NCBI GenBank assembly: GCA_030632885.1
Contig: DAOVTW010000003.1
Coordinates: 1 to 64,000, forward strand
Direction: 5' to 3'
Source: JAIOSM01 sp023143455
GTDB taxonomy: Bacteria; Desulfobacterota; Desulfobacteria; Desulfobacterales; Desulfobacteraceae
DNA length: 64,000 nt
The translations under genes were made by a program, and so were the position numbers. Below are positions 18,610-25,660 of this stretch, piece by piece (the stretch's first letter is position 1; each line of letters opens with the position of its first letter). The notes beneath the pieces were generated by a model, which saw only the letters and a list, made by a program, of their open reading frames with translations, searched no databases and was not told the DNA's origin.

Positions 18610-19008
18610 CTAACCTGCTTTTATTCTATGAATTTTATTATCAACCTTATCTTTATAATGCTTTAGTATTACTTTTTTAGGAAAATCAGGCATTGATATG
18701 TATTTTACAATAATTTCAAAAAAATCATGCACAAATTTTTCAAACACTTCATCCTTATCTTCTGCCATAATAAAATTTCGCTCAGACAGATATTCATAAA
18801 CAGCAACTTTGCCAACTTTCGCCAGGATATCTTCAAAAAAAAGTTCTTTTTGTTCCTTGTTTGAAAAAAGACTCTTTTCAAGTAAAATTTCCATTTTTGC
18901 TTTCATCCTTACAACATATGCGTCTTTGGAAATTTTTTGTGAAGCGTCTGATATTATAAGGGTTTGATTATTATCCAACTCAACCCTTTTTACCAATTTT
19001 TCTTTCAT
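18610..19008 (-). CDS. Conserved-looking hypothetical protein upstream of transglycosylase
   Basis: This 132-residue, Lys-rich cytoplasmic protein has no signal peptide, transmembrane helix or catalytic motif that I recognise. Predicted helices fill the second half. Its stop abuts the ATG of the lytic transglycosylase directly, which suggests co-translation and perhaps a linked envelope role. The function is unknown, and the call rests on a long open frame with the usual codon pattern and tight coupling. Confidence 0.7.
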   Translation of the reverse strand: MKEKLVKRVELDNNQTLIISDASQKISKDAYVVRMKAKMEILLEKSLFSNKEQKELFFEDILAKVGKVAVYEYLSERNFIMAEDKDEVFEKFVHDFFEIIVKYISMPDFPKKVILKHYKDKVDNKIHRIKAG

Positions 19009-19127
19009 AGTCTTTTTTACCCAACTACACCATAATTTTTTAAAGTATTACTATTTGTTTACTAAATCATAAGTATATTGTCTGTAGATTCTTAAATATA
19101 CCAAGAATTCATAATTTGATCAAGCCT

Positions 19128-20282
19128 TTAGAATAATTCTAGTTGCTGCCCTGATTTTGGTTTTATTTCCGGGAATTTAAAATCATTTATAAAATTACTA
19201 TCTAATAATTTCTCCCAGTTTAAGCAAAACTGATCCTGGGGTTTTTCATAATAATCAATGATAAAAGACTTATTCTTTATTTGTTTAACACTTATTAAAT
19301 CATTAAACATTAAAAGCTTTTCCTGATTCGTTATCACAGGAAAACCATAGTGTTCATTTCTGTGTTTTATGACTTTATTTAACTGAATCCTTTTTTTCAC
19401 AAAATCAATATGATTATTCAATCTGTTTTGAATAATTTGATTTGAAAAATCGATTATATCATCTTTAATAGTATTAACGGTCTTCTTAAGCATATTATCA
19501 ATTTCAAACCCAATAGAATTTCTTGCACCGGTCATTGAAGCAGCCATTACAGTACCTGTACCAAGAAAGGGATCAAGCACTATATCGCCTTTTACAGAAT
19601 ACATATTAATTAACCGATAGGCCAAATCAAACGGAAATGCACCACTCCTTTTCCGAGATGATGATTTAACAAGCCCCTGTGTTGTCCCCTTAATATCAAG
19701 CCATATATCTGAAAAAAAAATATTCCTTTCTTCCCAGAAAAAAGAACTTTCCCGCCTCTTTATTTTTTCAGTATCTTTTATAAACTCTCTTTTGGAGCCT
19801 TTACGAACTATTAATATATATTCATGTTCCAATGTAACATATGCACCAGCCGGAAGCATTCCTGACCCCATAAACTTATTTGGCGCATTGGTTTGTTTTC
19901 TCCATAATATGTCAGGCAAAGATGTAAATCCAATTTTTCTGAGATATTGTAGAATCCTTGCATGATTGGGATATAAACTAAAATTGCCATTTATTGTTCT
20001 CGTCGCATCCCCGATATTTATACAGGCAAAACCCCCGTTTTTTAATACACGAAAAGTTTCATCCCATACAGGGTCTAAAATCTGATGCATAAGCTCAAAA
20101 GCTTTGTTGCCGTCTCGCTTTTTCAACGCATCTAAAATTTTAGCATTTTGATTTGAAAAAATATCATCCCACATTTCAATCATTGGATAAGGAGGAGAAG
20201 TAACCATCAGATCAATACTGTTAGAAGGAATATCTGACATATCCTGTGAATTCTGATAAAAATTTTTATGTGTTGTTTCCAT
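19128..20282 (-). CDS. Solitary site-specific DNA methyltransferase (beta class)
   Basis: The 384-residue protein has the catalytic motif TSPPYP near residue 29 and, much later, the SAM-binding motif DPFLGTGTVMAA near 237. The order motif IV then motif I marks the beta class. The SPPY form is commonest in N4-cytosine enzymes, though N6-adenine is not excluded. The last third, after residue 280, is probably part of the target-recognition region. No restriction endonuclease or specificity gene lies beside it, so it is probably an orphan regulatory or defence-remnant methylase. Its start is divergent from the DUF4870 gene. Confidence 0.85.
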   Translation of the reverse strand: METTHKNFYQNSQDMSDIPSNSIDLMVTSPPYPMIEMWDDIFSNQNAKILDALKKRDGNKAFELMHQILDPVWDETFRVLKNGGFACINIGDATRTINGNFSLYPNHARILQYLRKIGFTSLPDILWRKQTNAPNKFMGSGMLPAGAYVTLEHEYILIVRKGSKREFIKDTEKIKRRESSFFWEERNIFFSDIWLDIKGTTQGLVKSSSRKRSGAFPFDLAYRLINMYSVKGDIVLDPFLGTGTVMAASMTGARNSIGFEIDNMLKKTVNTIKDDIIDFSNQIIQNRLNNHIDFVKKRIQLNKVIKHRNEHYGFPVITNQEKLLMFNDLISVKQIKNKSFIIDYYEKPQDQFCLNWEKLLDSNFINDFKFPEIKPKSGQQLELF

Positions 20283-20454
20283 TTTTAAATCTTCTCATGT
20301 TTTTCCAAAAAAGTTTAAACAGAATCAATAATAATAATAATTTTGTCAACAACTATATGAATAAATATCAAAACTAAAGTACATTTTGCTTGCTTTGCAT
20401 GGCTTTGTTTGTTACCTTTTTTAGACACAACACTTTTCTAAAGGAGGAAAACGC

Positions 20455-20811
20455 ATGACTAAAAAAAAAGCTAATAATCCTGCAAACATCTGGGCTATGG
20501 TATGTCATTTATTAGGTCTTTGTACATTTATTGGAATACCGTTTGGAAATATTATCGGTCCCTTAATCGTATGGCTGATAAAAGGGAAAGAGTATGAATT
20601 TGTTGATGAGCAGGGCAAGGAAGCATTGAATTTTCAAATATCAATAACTATATACGGACTTGTAGCTGGGTTCCTATGCTTTTTTATTATAGGGTTTTTT
20701 TTACTATTTGCTTTAGTAATAGCAGATGTCGTTTTTATTATTATTGCTGCCATGAAAGCAAATGATGGTGAATCATATAGATATCCGTATATTTTTCGTC
20801 TGGTAAAATAA
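20455..20811 (+). CDS. DUF4870 family small membrane protein
   Basis: This 118-residue protein has hydrophobic helices near 12-38, 60-80 and 85-105. The DUF4870/Tic20-like pattern is visible: an N-terminal MVCHLLGL helix, WLIKGKEYEFVDEQGKEALNFQ between helices, and a C-terminal AMKANDGESYRYP. The molecular role is unknown. A strong site, AAAGGAGG, lies about 8 bases upstream. A hairpin that could end transcription follows at 20840-20868. Confidence 0.85.
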   Translation: MTKKKANNPANIWAMVCHLLGLCTFIGIPFGNIIGPLIVWLIKGKEYEFVDEQGKEALNFQISITIYGLVAGFLCFFIIGFFLLFALVIADVVFIIIAAMKANDGESYRYPYIFRLVK

Positions 20812-20839
20812 GACTTAAATATTTAAAAAAACACTTGCA

Positions 20840-20868
20840 TGGGCTAAAAATTCTCTATTTTTAGCCCA
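20840..20868 (+). terminator. Hairpin terminator after the DUF4870 gene
   Basis: TGGGCTAAAAA at 20840-20850 pairs perfectly with TTTTTAGCCCA at 20858-20868 around a 7-base loop, 28 bases after the stop codon. The T-run lies in the stem's right arm and TTTTAG follows, so it is a fair intrinsic terminator that could work in either direction. Confidence 0.6.
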
Positions 20869-20998
20869 TTTTAGCCAGAAATTAAAAGCTATAATGCATT
20901 TTCATGAAAACTGCTTCAGTAATATTAAACTACTGCCTCATTACCCTTTATCCCCAAATAATTTGGTTAAACTTCGACAGATATCAATGTCAGAACCC

Positions 20999-21093
20999 AT
21001 GCGGTTCAGGTTGTCTTTTTCTCCACCGCTTGAACATTTTGAAAAAACCAAAATATCAAACGAATGCTCCTAAAAAGACAACCTGAACCGCAT
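20999..21093. repeat. Long hairpin element A (22-bp perfect inverted repeat)
   Basis: ATGCGGTTCAGGTTGTCTTT begins the left arm at 20999-21020, and its exact reverse complement occupies 21072-21093, with a 51-base spacer. No protein-coding signal is visible. A related element lies at 23140-23224, after hipA; both share a GGTTCAGG core in the arm and a similar order of short motifs in the spacer. It may be a small non-autonomous mobile element or a structured RNA. The rest of the 700-base gap 20812-21514 holds the terminator, this element, repeat copy 1 and the hipB promoter. Confidence 0.75.
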
Positions 21094-21285
21094 TAGATGT
21101 TTTGAAAATCATCCGTATTACTAAAATTCATATACTATTAGGTTAAGACTATTCAGTTTTAACAAAATTTCAAATAAATCTTATGGCAAAATGCATGATT
21201 AGATGCATCGCCTGACAGATTAATTTCTATTGCATAATGAATTTTAAGTTGCTCAGCTACAATTCATGGCTCTGTTGAGTGACCA

Positions 21286-21412
21286 TTAGAAGTTGTCGCT
21301 CGAAGAGGGGCGCATGCCCACAAATATCCAAACTGACACGCGCAAGGTAATTAGACCTCAACGGGTTGGGGTTTTATTCTTTTATTACAAAATTTAGTTC
21401 ACTAAATAATTG
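21286..21412. repeat. Direct repeat copy 1, left side of the hipBA/DUF2971 island
   Basis: Segments of this stretch recur in the same order and orientation at 24553-24686. The 12 bases at 21286-21297 are identical. The 48 bases at 21323-21370 match in 43 positions. The 32 bases at 21381-21412 match in 30 and contain the palindrome ATTTAGTTCACTAAAT. Copy 1 carries about 25 extra bases (21298-21322) that include GGGCGCATGCCC, a small hairpin. The two copies bracket hipB, hipA and the DUF2971 gene. Confidence 0.8.
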
Positions 21413-21434
21413 TCATTTCATTATACAATAAATA

Positions 21435-21463
21435 TTGACATTTTATAAATGTGCAAATATAAT
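21435..21463 (+). promoter_or_regulatory. Consensus sigma-70 promoter of hipBA
   Basis: TTGACA at 21435-21440 and TATAAT at 21458-21463 are perfect consensus hexamers with the optimal 17-base spacing, about 50 bases before hipB. Such a strong promoter fits an autorepressed toxin-antitoxin operon. Confidence 0.75.
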
Positions 21464-21468
21464 TGCAC
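21451..21468. promoter_or_regulatory. Probable HipB operator over the -10 box
   Basis: GTGCAA at 21451-21456 and TTGCAC at 21463-21468 form an inverted repeat with 6 bases between, overlapping the TATAAT box. A second palindrome, ATAATTATAATTAT, is at 21484-21497. HipB-type antitoxins repress their own operon through such sites; that this one binds HipB is inference. Confidence 0.5.
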
Positions 21469-21514
21469 ACAAAGACTTTTAGGATAATTATAATTATACA
21501 ATTTTGGGGTAAAA

Positions 21515-21859
21515 ATGAGCAAGTACAGCAAAGGGCTGAATGCACTTCCAAATTCAATTTTGAGTATATTGGAGCGCACAGGCAAAAATATTCAAATAGC
21601 CAGAAAAAGAAGACAAATACCATTACGGGAAATGAGCAAACGTACCATGGTAAGTATTCCTACTTTACGTAAAGTCGAGTCGGGAAATCCATCCGTGAGT
21701 TTGGGAATATTCTTACAGATTCTTTGGGTGCTTCAACTTCATTTTGAGTTTGAATCTCTAACAACACCTGAAAAAGACACTATAGGGAAAAAATTAGAAG
21801 AACAGCGACTTCCCAAACGAGTTCATTCACCAAAACCTAAAATAGACTTAGATTTTTAA
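21515..21859 (+). CDS. hipB: HipB-like antitoxin, XRE-family HTH regulator
   Basis: The 114-residue protein has a helix-turn-helix of the Cro/XRE type, roughly residues 24-80 (IARKRRQIPLREMSKRT, then TMVSIPTLRKVESG). A charged C-terminal tail follows and may contact HipA. It should bind operator DNA and neutralise the HipA kinase encoded 9 bases downstream. It is preceded by a consensus promoter with a palindrome over the -10 box, as expected for autoregulation. The start is the ATG after GGGGTAAAA. It belongs to the repeat-bounded island. Confidence 0.88.
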   Translation: MSKYSKGLNALPNSILSILERTGKNIQIARKRRQIPLREMSKRTMVSIPTLRKVESGNPSVSLGIFLQILWVLQLHFEFESLTTPEKDTIGKKLEEQRLPKRVHSPKPKIDLDF

Positions 21860-21868
21860 GGAATGAAA

Positions 21869-23113
21869 ATGCAAAATTCATATGTTTATATGCACCTTAA
21901 TGGTGAATTTGTGCCTGCTGGTATAATGCATACATTTCAAGAGGGCTATTTGGGATATTCAACCTTTCAATATGGACAAAGGTATCTTGAACGCTCAGAT
22001 GCAACTCCGGTTGACCCTGTTTCATTGCCTCTTTCCAATATTGAATATCATACACCAGAATGGTTAATTTTATTCGGAGGTATTCGTGATGCTGCCCCAG
22101 ATGGATGGGGACGTTACTTGTTGGAAAAAGAAGCGAATAAGCCGATGACAGAATTCGATTATCTTGTAAGAGCCGGTCTTGACAGAATTGGAGCACTTGG
22201 GTTTGGTCCCGATCCAATTAATGGACCGGTTCGCAATGGAATCGATAATGACAACCCGTTTTCCCAAAAAATTTTAGACTTAAATGACCTTGTTACTGCA
22301 GCCCAATGTCATATGAACGAATTGGAAATTGCTGACCATTTAAGACCATTTACAGAATATGGTTCATCTCTTGGTGGTGCCAGACCAAAAGCTCATGCTA
22401 ACTATATTGATAAATTCTGGGTGATCAAATTTAATGATAAGGATGATCGTCGTTCAGAAACCAGGATAGAATATGCAAACATGTTATTAGCTCAAAAATG
22501 TGGGCTTTCAATCCCTGCTTTGAAACACGTAACACTTGCTTCAAACCAAGAGGTTTTCCTTATCGAACGGTTTGACCGATATATTATTGGGAAAAAGAAA
22601 TTCAGGAAACACTTTGTATCAGGGCTTACTATGCTGAATGAGCATGAGAGTTACATTACTCAAATTGATATAAACAAACATAGTTATGGCGCATTGGCTG
22701 ATATATTAAGACGATACGGCTCAAGTAATCTTATAGAACAAGATCTTAAAGAACTTTTCCGTCGCATGGTTTTCAATATTATATGTTCAAACAGTGATGA
22801 TCATCTTCGTAATCATGGCTTTTTATATGATCAACAAACACAAGGTTGGCGCTTGTCACCCGGGTATGACATGGTTCCTGATCAAAATTCTCATGATTCA
22901 TTAGGGCTTGGAGTTGGCCCTTATGGAAGAGCGGCAACTTTTGATAATGCTAAGAAAGGAGCTGCTCAATTTGGTTTAAGTTCTAATCTTGCTTCGAACA
23001 TTATAAAAGAAATGTGTAAATCTGCTAAAAATTGGAAAGCCATTTTTGCTGAATCCAAAGTTCCGGAAAAAGATATCCAAAAGCTGGAAAAAAATTTCGA
23101 TAAAATTGTTTAG
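21869..23113 (+). CDS. hipA: HipA-like serine/threonine kinase toxin
   Basis: I prefer the ATG at 21869, because AAGGA at 21858-21862 then has a 6-base spacing; an ATG at 21863 adds two codons but touches that site. The 414-residue product has HipA family landmarks: a Gly/Ser-rich loop YGSSLGGARPKA near residue 170, the catalytic SNSDDHLRNHGF near 310, and LSPGYDMVPD near 330 for the metal-binding Asp. These key residues look intact, so it is probably active. HipA kinases phosphorylate tRNA synthetases or other targets and slow growth; the target here is unknown. Confidence 0.92.
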   Translation: MQNSYVYMHLNGEFVPAGIMHTFQEGYLGYSTFQYGQRYLERSDATPVDPVSLPLSNIEYHTPEWLILFGGIRDAAPDGWGRYLLEKEANKPMTEFDYLVRAGLDRIGALGFGPDPINGPVRNGIDNDNPFSQKILDLNDLVTAAQCHMNELEIADHLRPFTEYGSSLGGARPKAHANYIDKFWVIKFNDKDDRRSETRIEYANMLLAQKCGLSIPALKHVTLASNQEVFLIERFDRYIIGKKKFRKHFVSGLTMLNEHESYITQIDINKHSYGALADILRRYGSSNLIEQDLKELFRRMVFNIICSNSDDHLRNHGFLYDQQTQGWRLSPGYDMVPDQNSHDSLGLGVGPYGRAATFDNAKKGAAQFGLSSNLASNIIKEMCKSAKNWKAIFAESKVPEKDIQKLEKNFDKIV

Positions 23114-23139
23114 TTTCAAAATAGAATAATAAAAGGAAT

Positions 23140-23224
23140 GGGAGAGGCTCAGCCAGGCTTCCTCCGTTTAGATTTTTATCAAAGATAAAAAGATGCACTA
23201 CAAAAGCCTGCCTGAACCTCTCCC
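23140..23224. repeat. Long hairpin element B (21-bp inverted repeat, 19/21)
   Basis: The left arm at 23140-23160 and the right arm at 23204-23224 are complementary at 19 of 21 positions around a 43-base spacer, starting 27 bases after the hipA stop. The arms share GGTTCAGG and a following CTTTT with element A at 20999-21093. The spacers share CTCC, ATTTT, AAAA and ATGC in the same order. It could end hipBA transcription or be a second copy of a small mobile element. Confidence 0.7.
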
Positions 23225-23354
23225 GCCCAATATACATTTACAAAAGACCAGATTCTTATAACCCAAATGTTTTAACAATTCATTTTCCCAGAACAATATA
23301 GTTGATTATAATTAGTATTTCAGTTATCAATTAGTAAAATAAATAGGGTCTTTT

Positions 23355-24302
23355 ATGAAGAAAATACCAAATTTTCCAGAACCGTTTATAAATCTGTTAT
23401 CAGGAATCGCTGATTCAGTGAATGAAATAATTTATCACTATACTTCTGCCGAAGGGTTAAGGGGGATTATTGAAAATAGTGAGATATGGTTAACCAATAT
23501 TGCATTTTTAAATGATGTAAATGAGTGTAAAGCTTTGCAAAAAGAAAAAAAATTATTCAAAGATATAGACTTTAATAATTTTTTTATAAAAGAAAGCTGG
23601 GAAGGGTTTATACGCAACCCTAAAAACGACTATAATACTTACATGGCTTCTTTTAGCAGGGGGGAAAAAGAGTCTCTTGAACAATGGCGTGCCTATGGTA
23701 ATTTTCGAATCGGATTCAAGGCCAATAAATTAATTAATTCTTCTTCCAATTTTTTTCAGTGTGTATACAGTGAAAATGCAATCAAAAAGTGGATACTTGG
23801 AAAAACAAAATTGGCAGGATGGAACGATAAAAACATTACCGACTCACTTAAAAGAATTATAGCCGGGCATCTGATATCTAGTGCGGCAAAAAAATACAAG
23901 AACAACTATTTTAAAAATGAAAAAGAAGTGCGTTTAATTGCGCACTCTAATCATACATGGGAGCCCTCCCCTAATAGCCCTACATTATTTAAAAACCAAC
24001 CGCCTATACATTATCGAGATCATTCTGTTTATAAAATCCCTGTCCCATATATTAAATTCATCATTGGCGATAGTAAAAAGGCAAGAGTAAAAGACAACGA
24101 AACAGAAATGAGAATGAAAAAAAGAAAACTTGATGAAGAAACTTCTATGACAAGAAGACTCCTACCAATCGAAGAGGTTTTGATTGGACCTATGCTTCAT
24201 CAAAAGGAAGCTGAGATAGCATGCAATATCCTTTTGAAGAATAAGGGATATACGAAGAAAGATATATTAAATGTTTCAGACATACCATATAGAGGGTTTT
24301 AG
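23355..24302 (+). CDS. DUF2971 domain protein
   Basis: The 315-residue protein carries the DUF2971 pattern: IYHYTSAEGLRGIIENSEIW near residues 26-46, LTNIAFLNDVNE, then ASFSRGEKESLEQWRAYGNFRIGF near 105-130 and NEKEVRLIAH near 190. The biochemical function is unknown. Such proteins are often seen in accessory and defence-like gene neighbourhoods, which agrees with its place behind hipBA inside the repeat-bounded island; that is association, not proof. A weak site, AGGG, precedes the ATG. A 7-bp hairpin follows the stop. Confidence 0.82.
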   Translation: MKKIPNFPEPFINLLSGIADSVNEIIYHYTSAEGLRGIIENSEIWLTNIAFLNDVNECKALQKEKKLFKDIDFNNFFIKESWEGFIRNPKNDYNTYMASFSRGEKESLEQWRAYGNFRIGFKANKLINSSSNFFQCVYSENAIKKWILGKTKLAGWNDKNITDSLKRIIAGHLISSAAKKYKNNYFKNEKEVRLIAHSNHTWEPSPNSPTLFKNQPPIHYRDHSVYKIPVPYIKFIIGDSKKARVKDNETEMRMKKRKLDEETSMTRRLLPIEEVLIGPMLHQKEAEIACNILLKNKGYTKKDILNVSDIPYRGF

Positions 24303-24328
24303 TTTATATATCTCAAATTATAAAAACC

Positions 24329-24346
24329 GATAGACTTAGGTCTATC
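24329..24346 (+). terminator. Short hairpin after the DUF2971 gene
   Basis: GATAGAC at 24329-24335 pairs with GTCTATC at 24340-24346 around a 4-base loop, 27 bases after the stop. No T-run follows, so termination is uncertain. Confidence 0.35.
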
Positions 24347-24409
24347 ATAGAATGACCAGCATTGACACATATATAAAATTTTAAAATTTTCAACTCACGA
24401 TGTTGTATT

Positions 24410-24625
24410 GTGACTCCAGTGGCGGTCTGATTGCCTTGTAGCGGGTTCATCTTTGGATCATTTTGTACAAATTCTTAACCAGGCGGAACGTTAAGACAGC
24501 AAGCTGTTTGAGGGTGTAGTTTCCCGAGTTCTTGCTGTTAGTGCAGCCTTGTTTAGAAGTTGTCAGAATATCCAAACTGACCCGCGCAAGGCAATTAGAC
24601 TGCAACGGGTTGAGTCTTGATCTCT
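24410..24625 (+). ncRNA. Candidate structured intergenic RNA (unassigned)
   Basis: This non-coding stretch has several nested complementary segments. ACAGCAAG at 24496-24503 pairs with CTTGCTGT at 24531-24538, with GGG/CCC pairing inside the loop. GCCTTG at 24546-24551 pairs with CAAGGC at 24587-24592, enclosing GTCAG at 24562-24566 with CTGAC at 24577-24581. CAAC-GG-GTTG follows at 24603-24612. It starts with GTGACTCC, which loosely recalls a group II intron 5' end, but no domain V or reverse transcriptase is present. Strand is assumed. Copy 1 of the repeat lacks the left part of this structure. Confidence 0.35.
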
Positions 24626-24686
24626 TAACAAATATTTTTTATTAAATGGCTGCATTTATTGCAAAACTTAGTTCACTAAATAATTG
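24553..24686. repeat. Direct repeat copy 2, right side of the hipBA/DUF2971 island
   Basis: This is the counterpart of 21286-21412: 12 identical bases at 24553-24564, a 48-base block at 24567-24614 (43/48) and a 32-base block at 24655-24686 (30/32). A longer AT-rich insert separates the last two blocks here. It ends about 78 bases before the next radical SAM gene. With copy 1 it bounds about 3.2 kb. Confidence 0.8.
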
Positions 24687-24764
24687 CTATTTTCATTTAA
24701 CAACTCTTTGATTTTCCAAGTTTAATCTGATATGTTGTATGCCTAATTTTTGAGGATAGAGCAA

Positions 24765-25634
24765 ATGCATTATGAAGGTGACATGATCAGACCTCCCAGC
24801 GAGGCTGGAAGTATTTTATTACAGGTAACTCTTGGTTGTTCCCACAACAAATGTACATTCTGCGGAACCTTCCGGGGAAAAAGATTTAATATTAAAAAAG
24901 ATGATGTTATCTTTGAAGATATTGAATTTGCTGCAAAACATATGAAACGCCAGAACAAGCTTTTTATTTGTGACGGTGATGCCCTTATAATACCCCAAAA
25001 AAAACTTGTGAAGATATTAAAGCAGATACAAAACCGTCTGCCATGGGTTAACCAGGTCAGTCTTTATGCCAATACAAAAAGCATAAAAATGAAAACTAAA
25101 GAAGACCTTACAGAACTTCACAAACTTGGTGTAAAGCTTGCTTACATGGGACTTGAGTCTGGTGATGATCTCACCCTTAAAAATATCAATAAAGGGGCAG
25201 ACTCAAATAAAATGATTGAAATGGGTAAAAAAATCAGAGCTTCTGGTATAAAACTTTCAATCACAGTGCTTAATGGTCTTGCAGGACGGGAACGTTCAAA
25301 AATCCATGCAAAGGAGACTGGCAGAGTTTTATCAGCTATTGATCCTGAATTTGTCGGCGCATTAAGCCTTATGCTGATTCCCGGCACTGAGCTCCATGAA
25401 CAATATACAAAAGGTGAATTTGAACTTCTAACGCCTCAAGAGTTGTTGGAAGAGCTTGGGGCTATGATATCTGCAACAAACCTTTCTTCAGGACTTTTTC
25501 ATGCAAATCATGCTTCAAATTATCTTCCCATAAGAGCAAAGCTACCCGAAGAAAAAGAAAAAACACTAAAACTCATTTTTGATGCTTTAGAAGGAAAAGT
25601 TGAACTAAAGCCGGAATATATGAGGGCATTATAA
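24765..25634 (+). CDS. Radical SAM protein (coproporphyrinogen-oxidase-like sensor family)
   Basis: I place the start at the ATG at 24765, eight bases after GAGGA; an upstream TTG at 24750 overlaps that site. The 289-residue product has YEGDMIRPPSEAGSILLQVT leading into the cluster motif CSHNKCTFC (CxxxxCxxC spacing) near residues 30-38. Later come AYMGLESGDD and ALSLMLIPGTELH. The extra residue in the first cysteine spacing is normal in this uncharacterised radical SAM family. The substrate is unknown. It lies just outside the right-hand direct repeat and 26 bases before transketolase. Confidence 0.8.
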   Translation: MHYEGDMIRPPSEAGSILLQVTLGCSHNKCTFCGTFRGKRFNIKKDDVIFEDIEFAAKHMKRQNKLFICDGDALIIPQKKLVKILKQIQNRLPWVNQVSLYANTKSIKMKTKEDLTELHKLGVKLAYMGLESGDDLTLKNINKGADSNKMIEMGKKIRASGIKLSITVLNGLAGRERSKIHAKETGRVLSAIDPEFVGALSLMLIPGTELHEQYTKGEFELLTPQELLEELGAMISATNLSSGLFHANHASNYLPIRAKLPEEKEKTLKLIFDALEGKVELKPEYMRAL

Positions 25635-25660
25635 AACTTTAATACCAACAGGAGAAAAGT

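Noticed and set aside
20904..21086. 60-codon open frame through hairpin element A
   Set aside because: Its coding region crosses both arms of an inverted repeat, it has no ribosome site and the composition is random-like.
20999..23224. CRISPR array
   Set aside because: Only two hairpin units 2 kb apart, with genes between, and no regular spacer series or cas gene.
24410..24625. Group II intron
   Set aside because: Only the first few bases are suggestive. No domain V, 3' splice region or reverse transcriptase is present, so I report an unassigned structured segment.
21286..24686. Integron cassette with attC sites
   Set aside because: The repeats lack the GTTRRRY/RYYYAAC arrangement and no integron integrase is visible.
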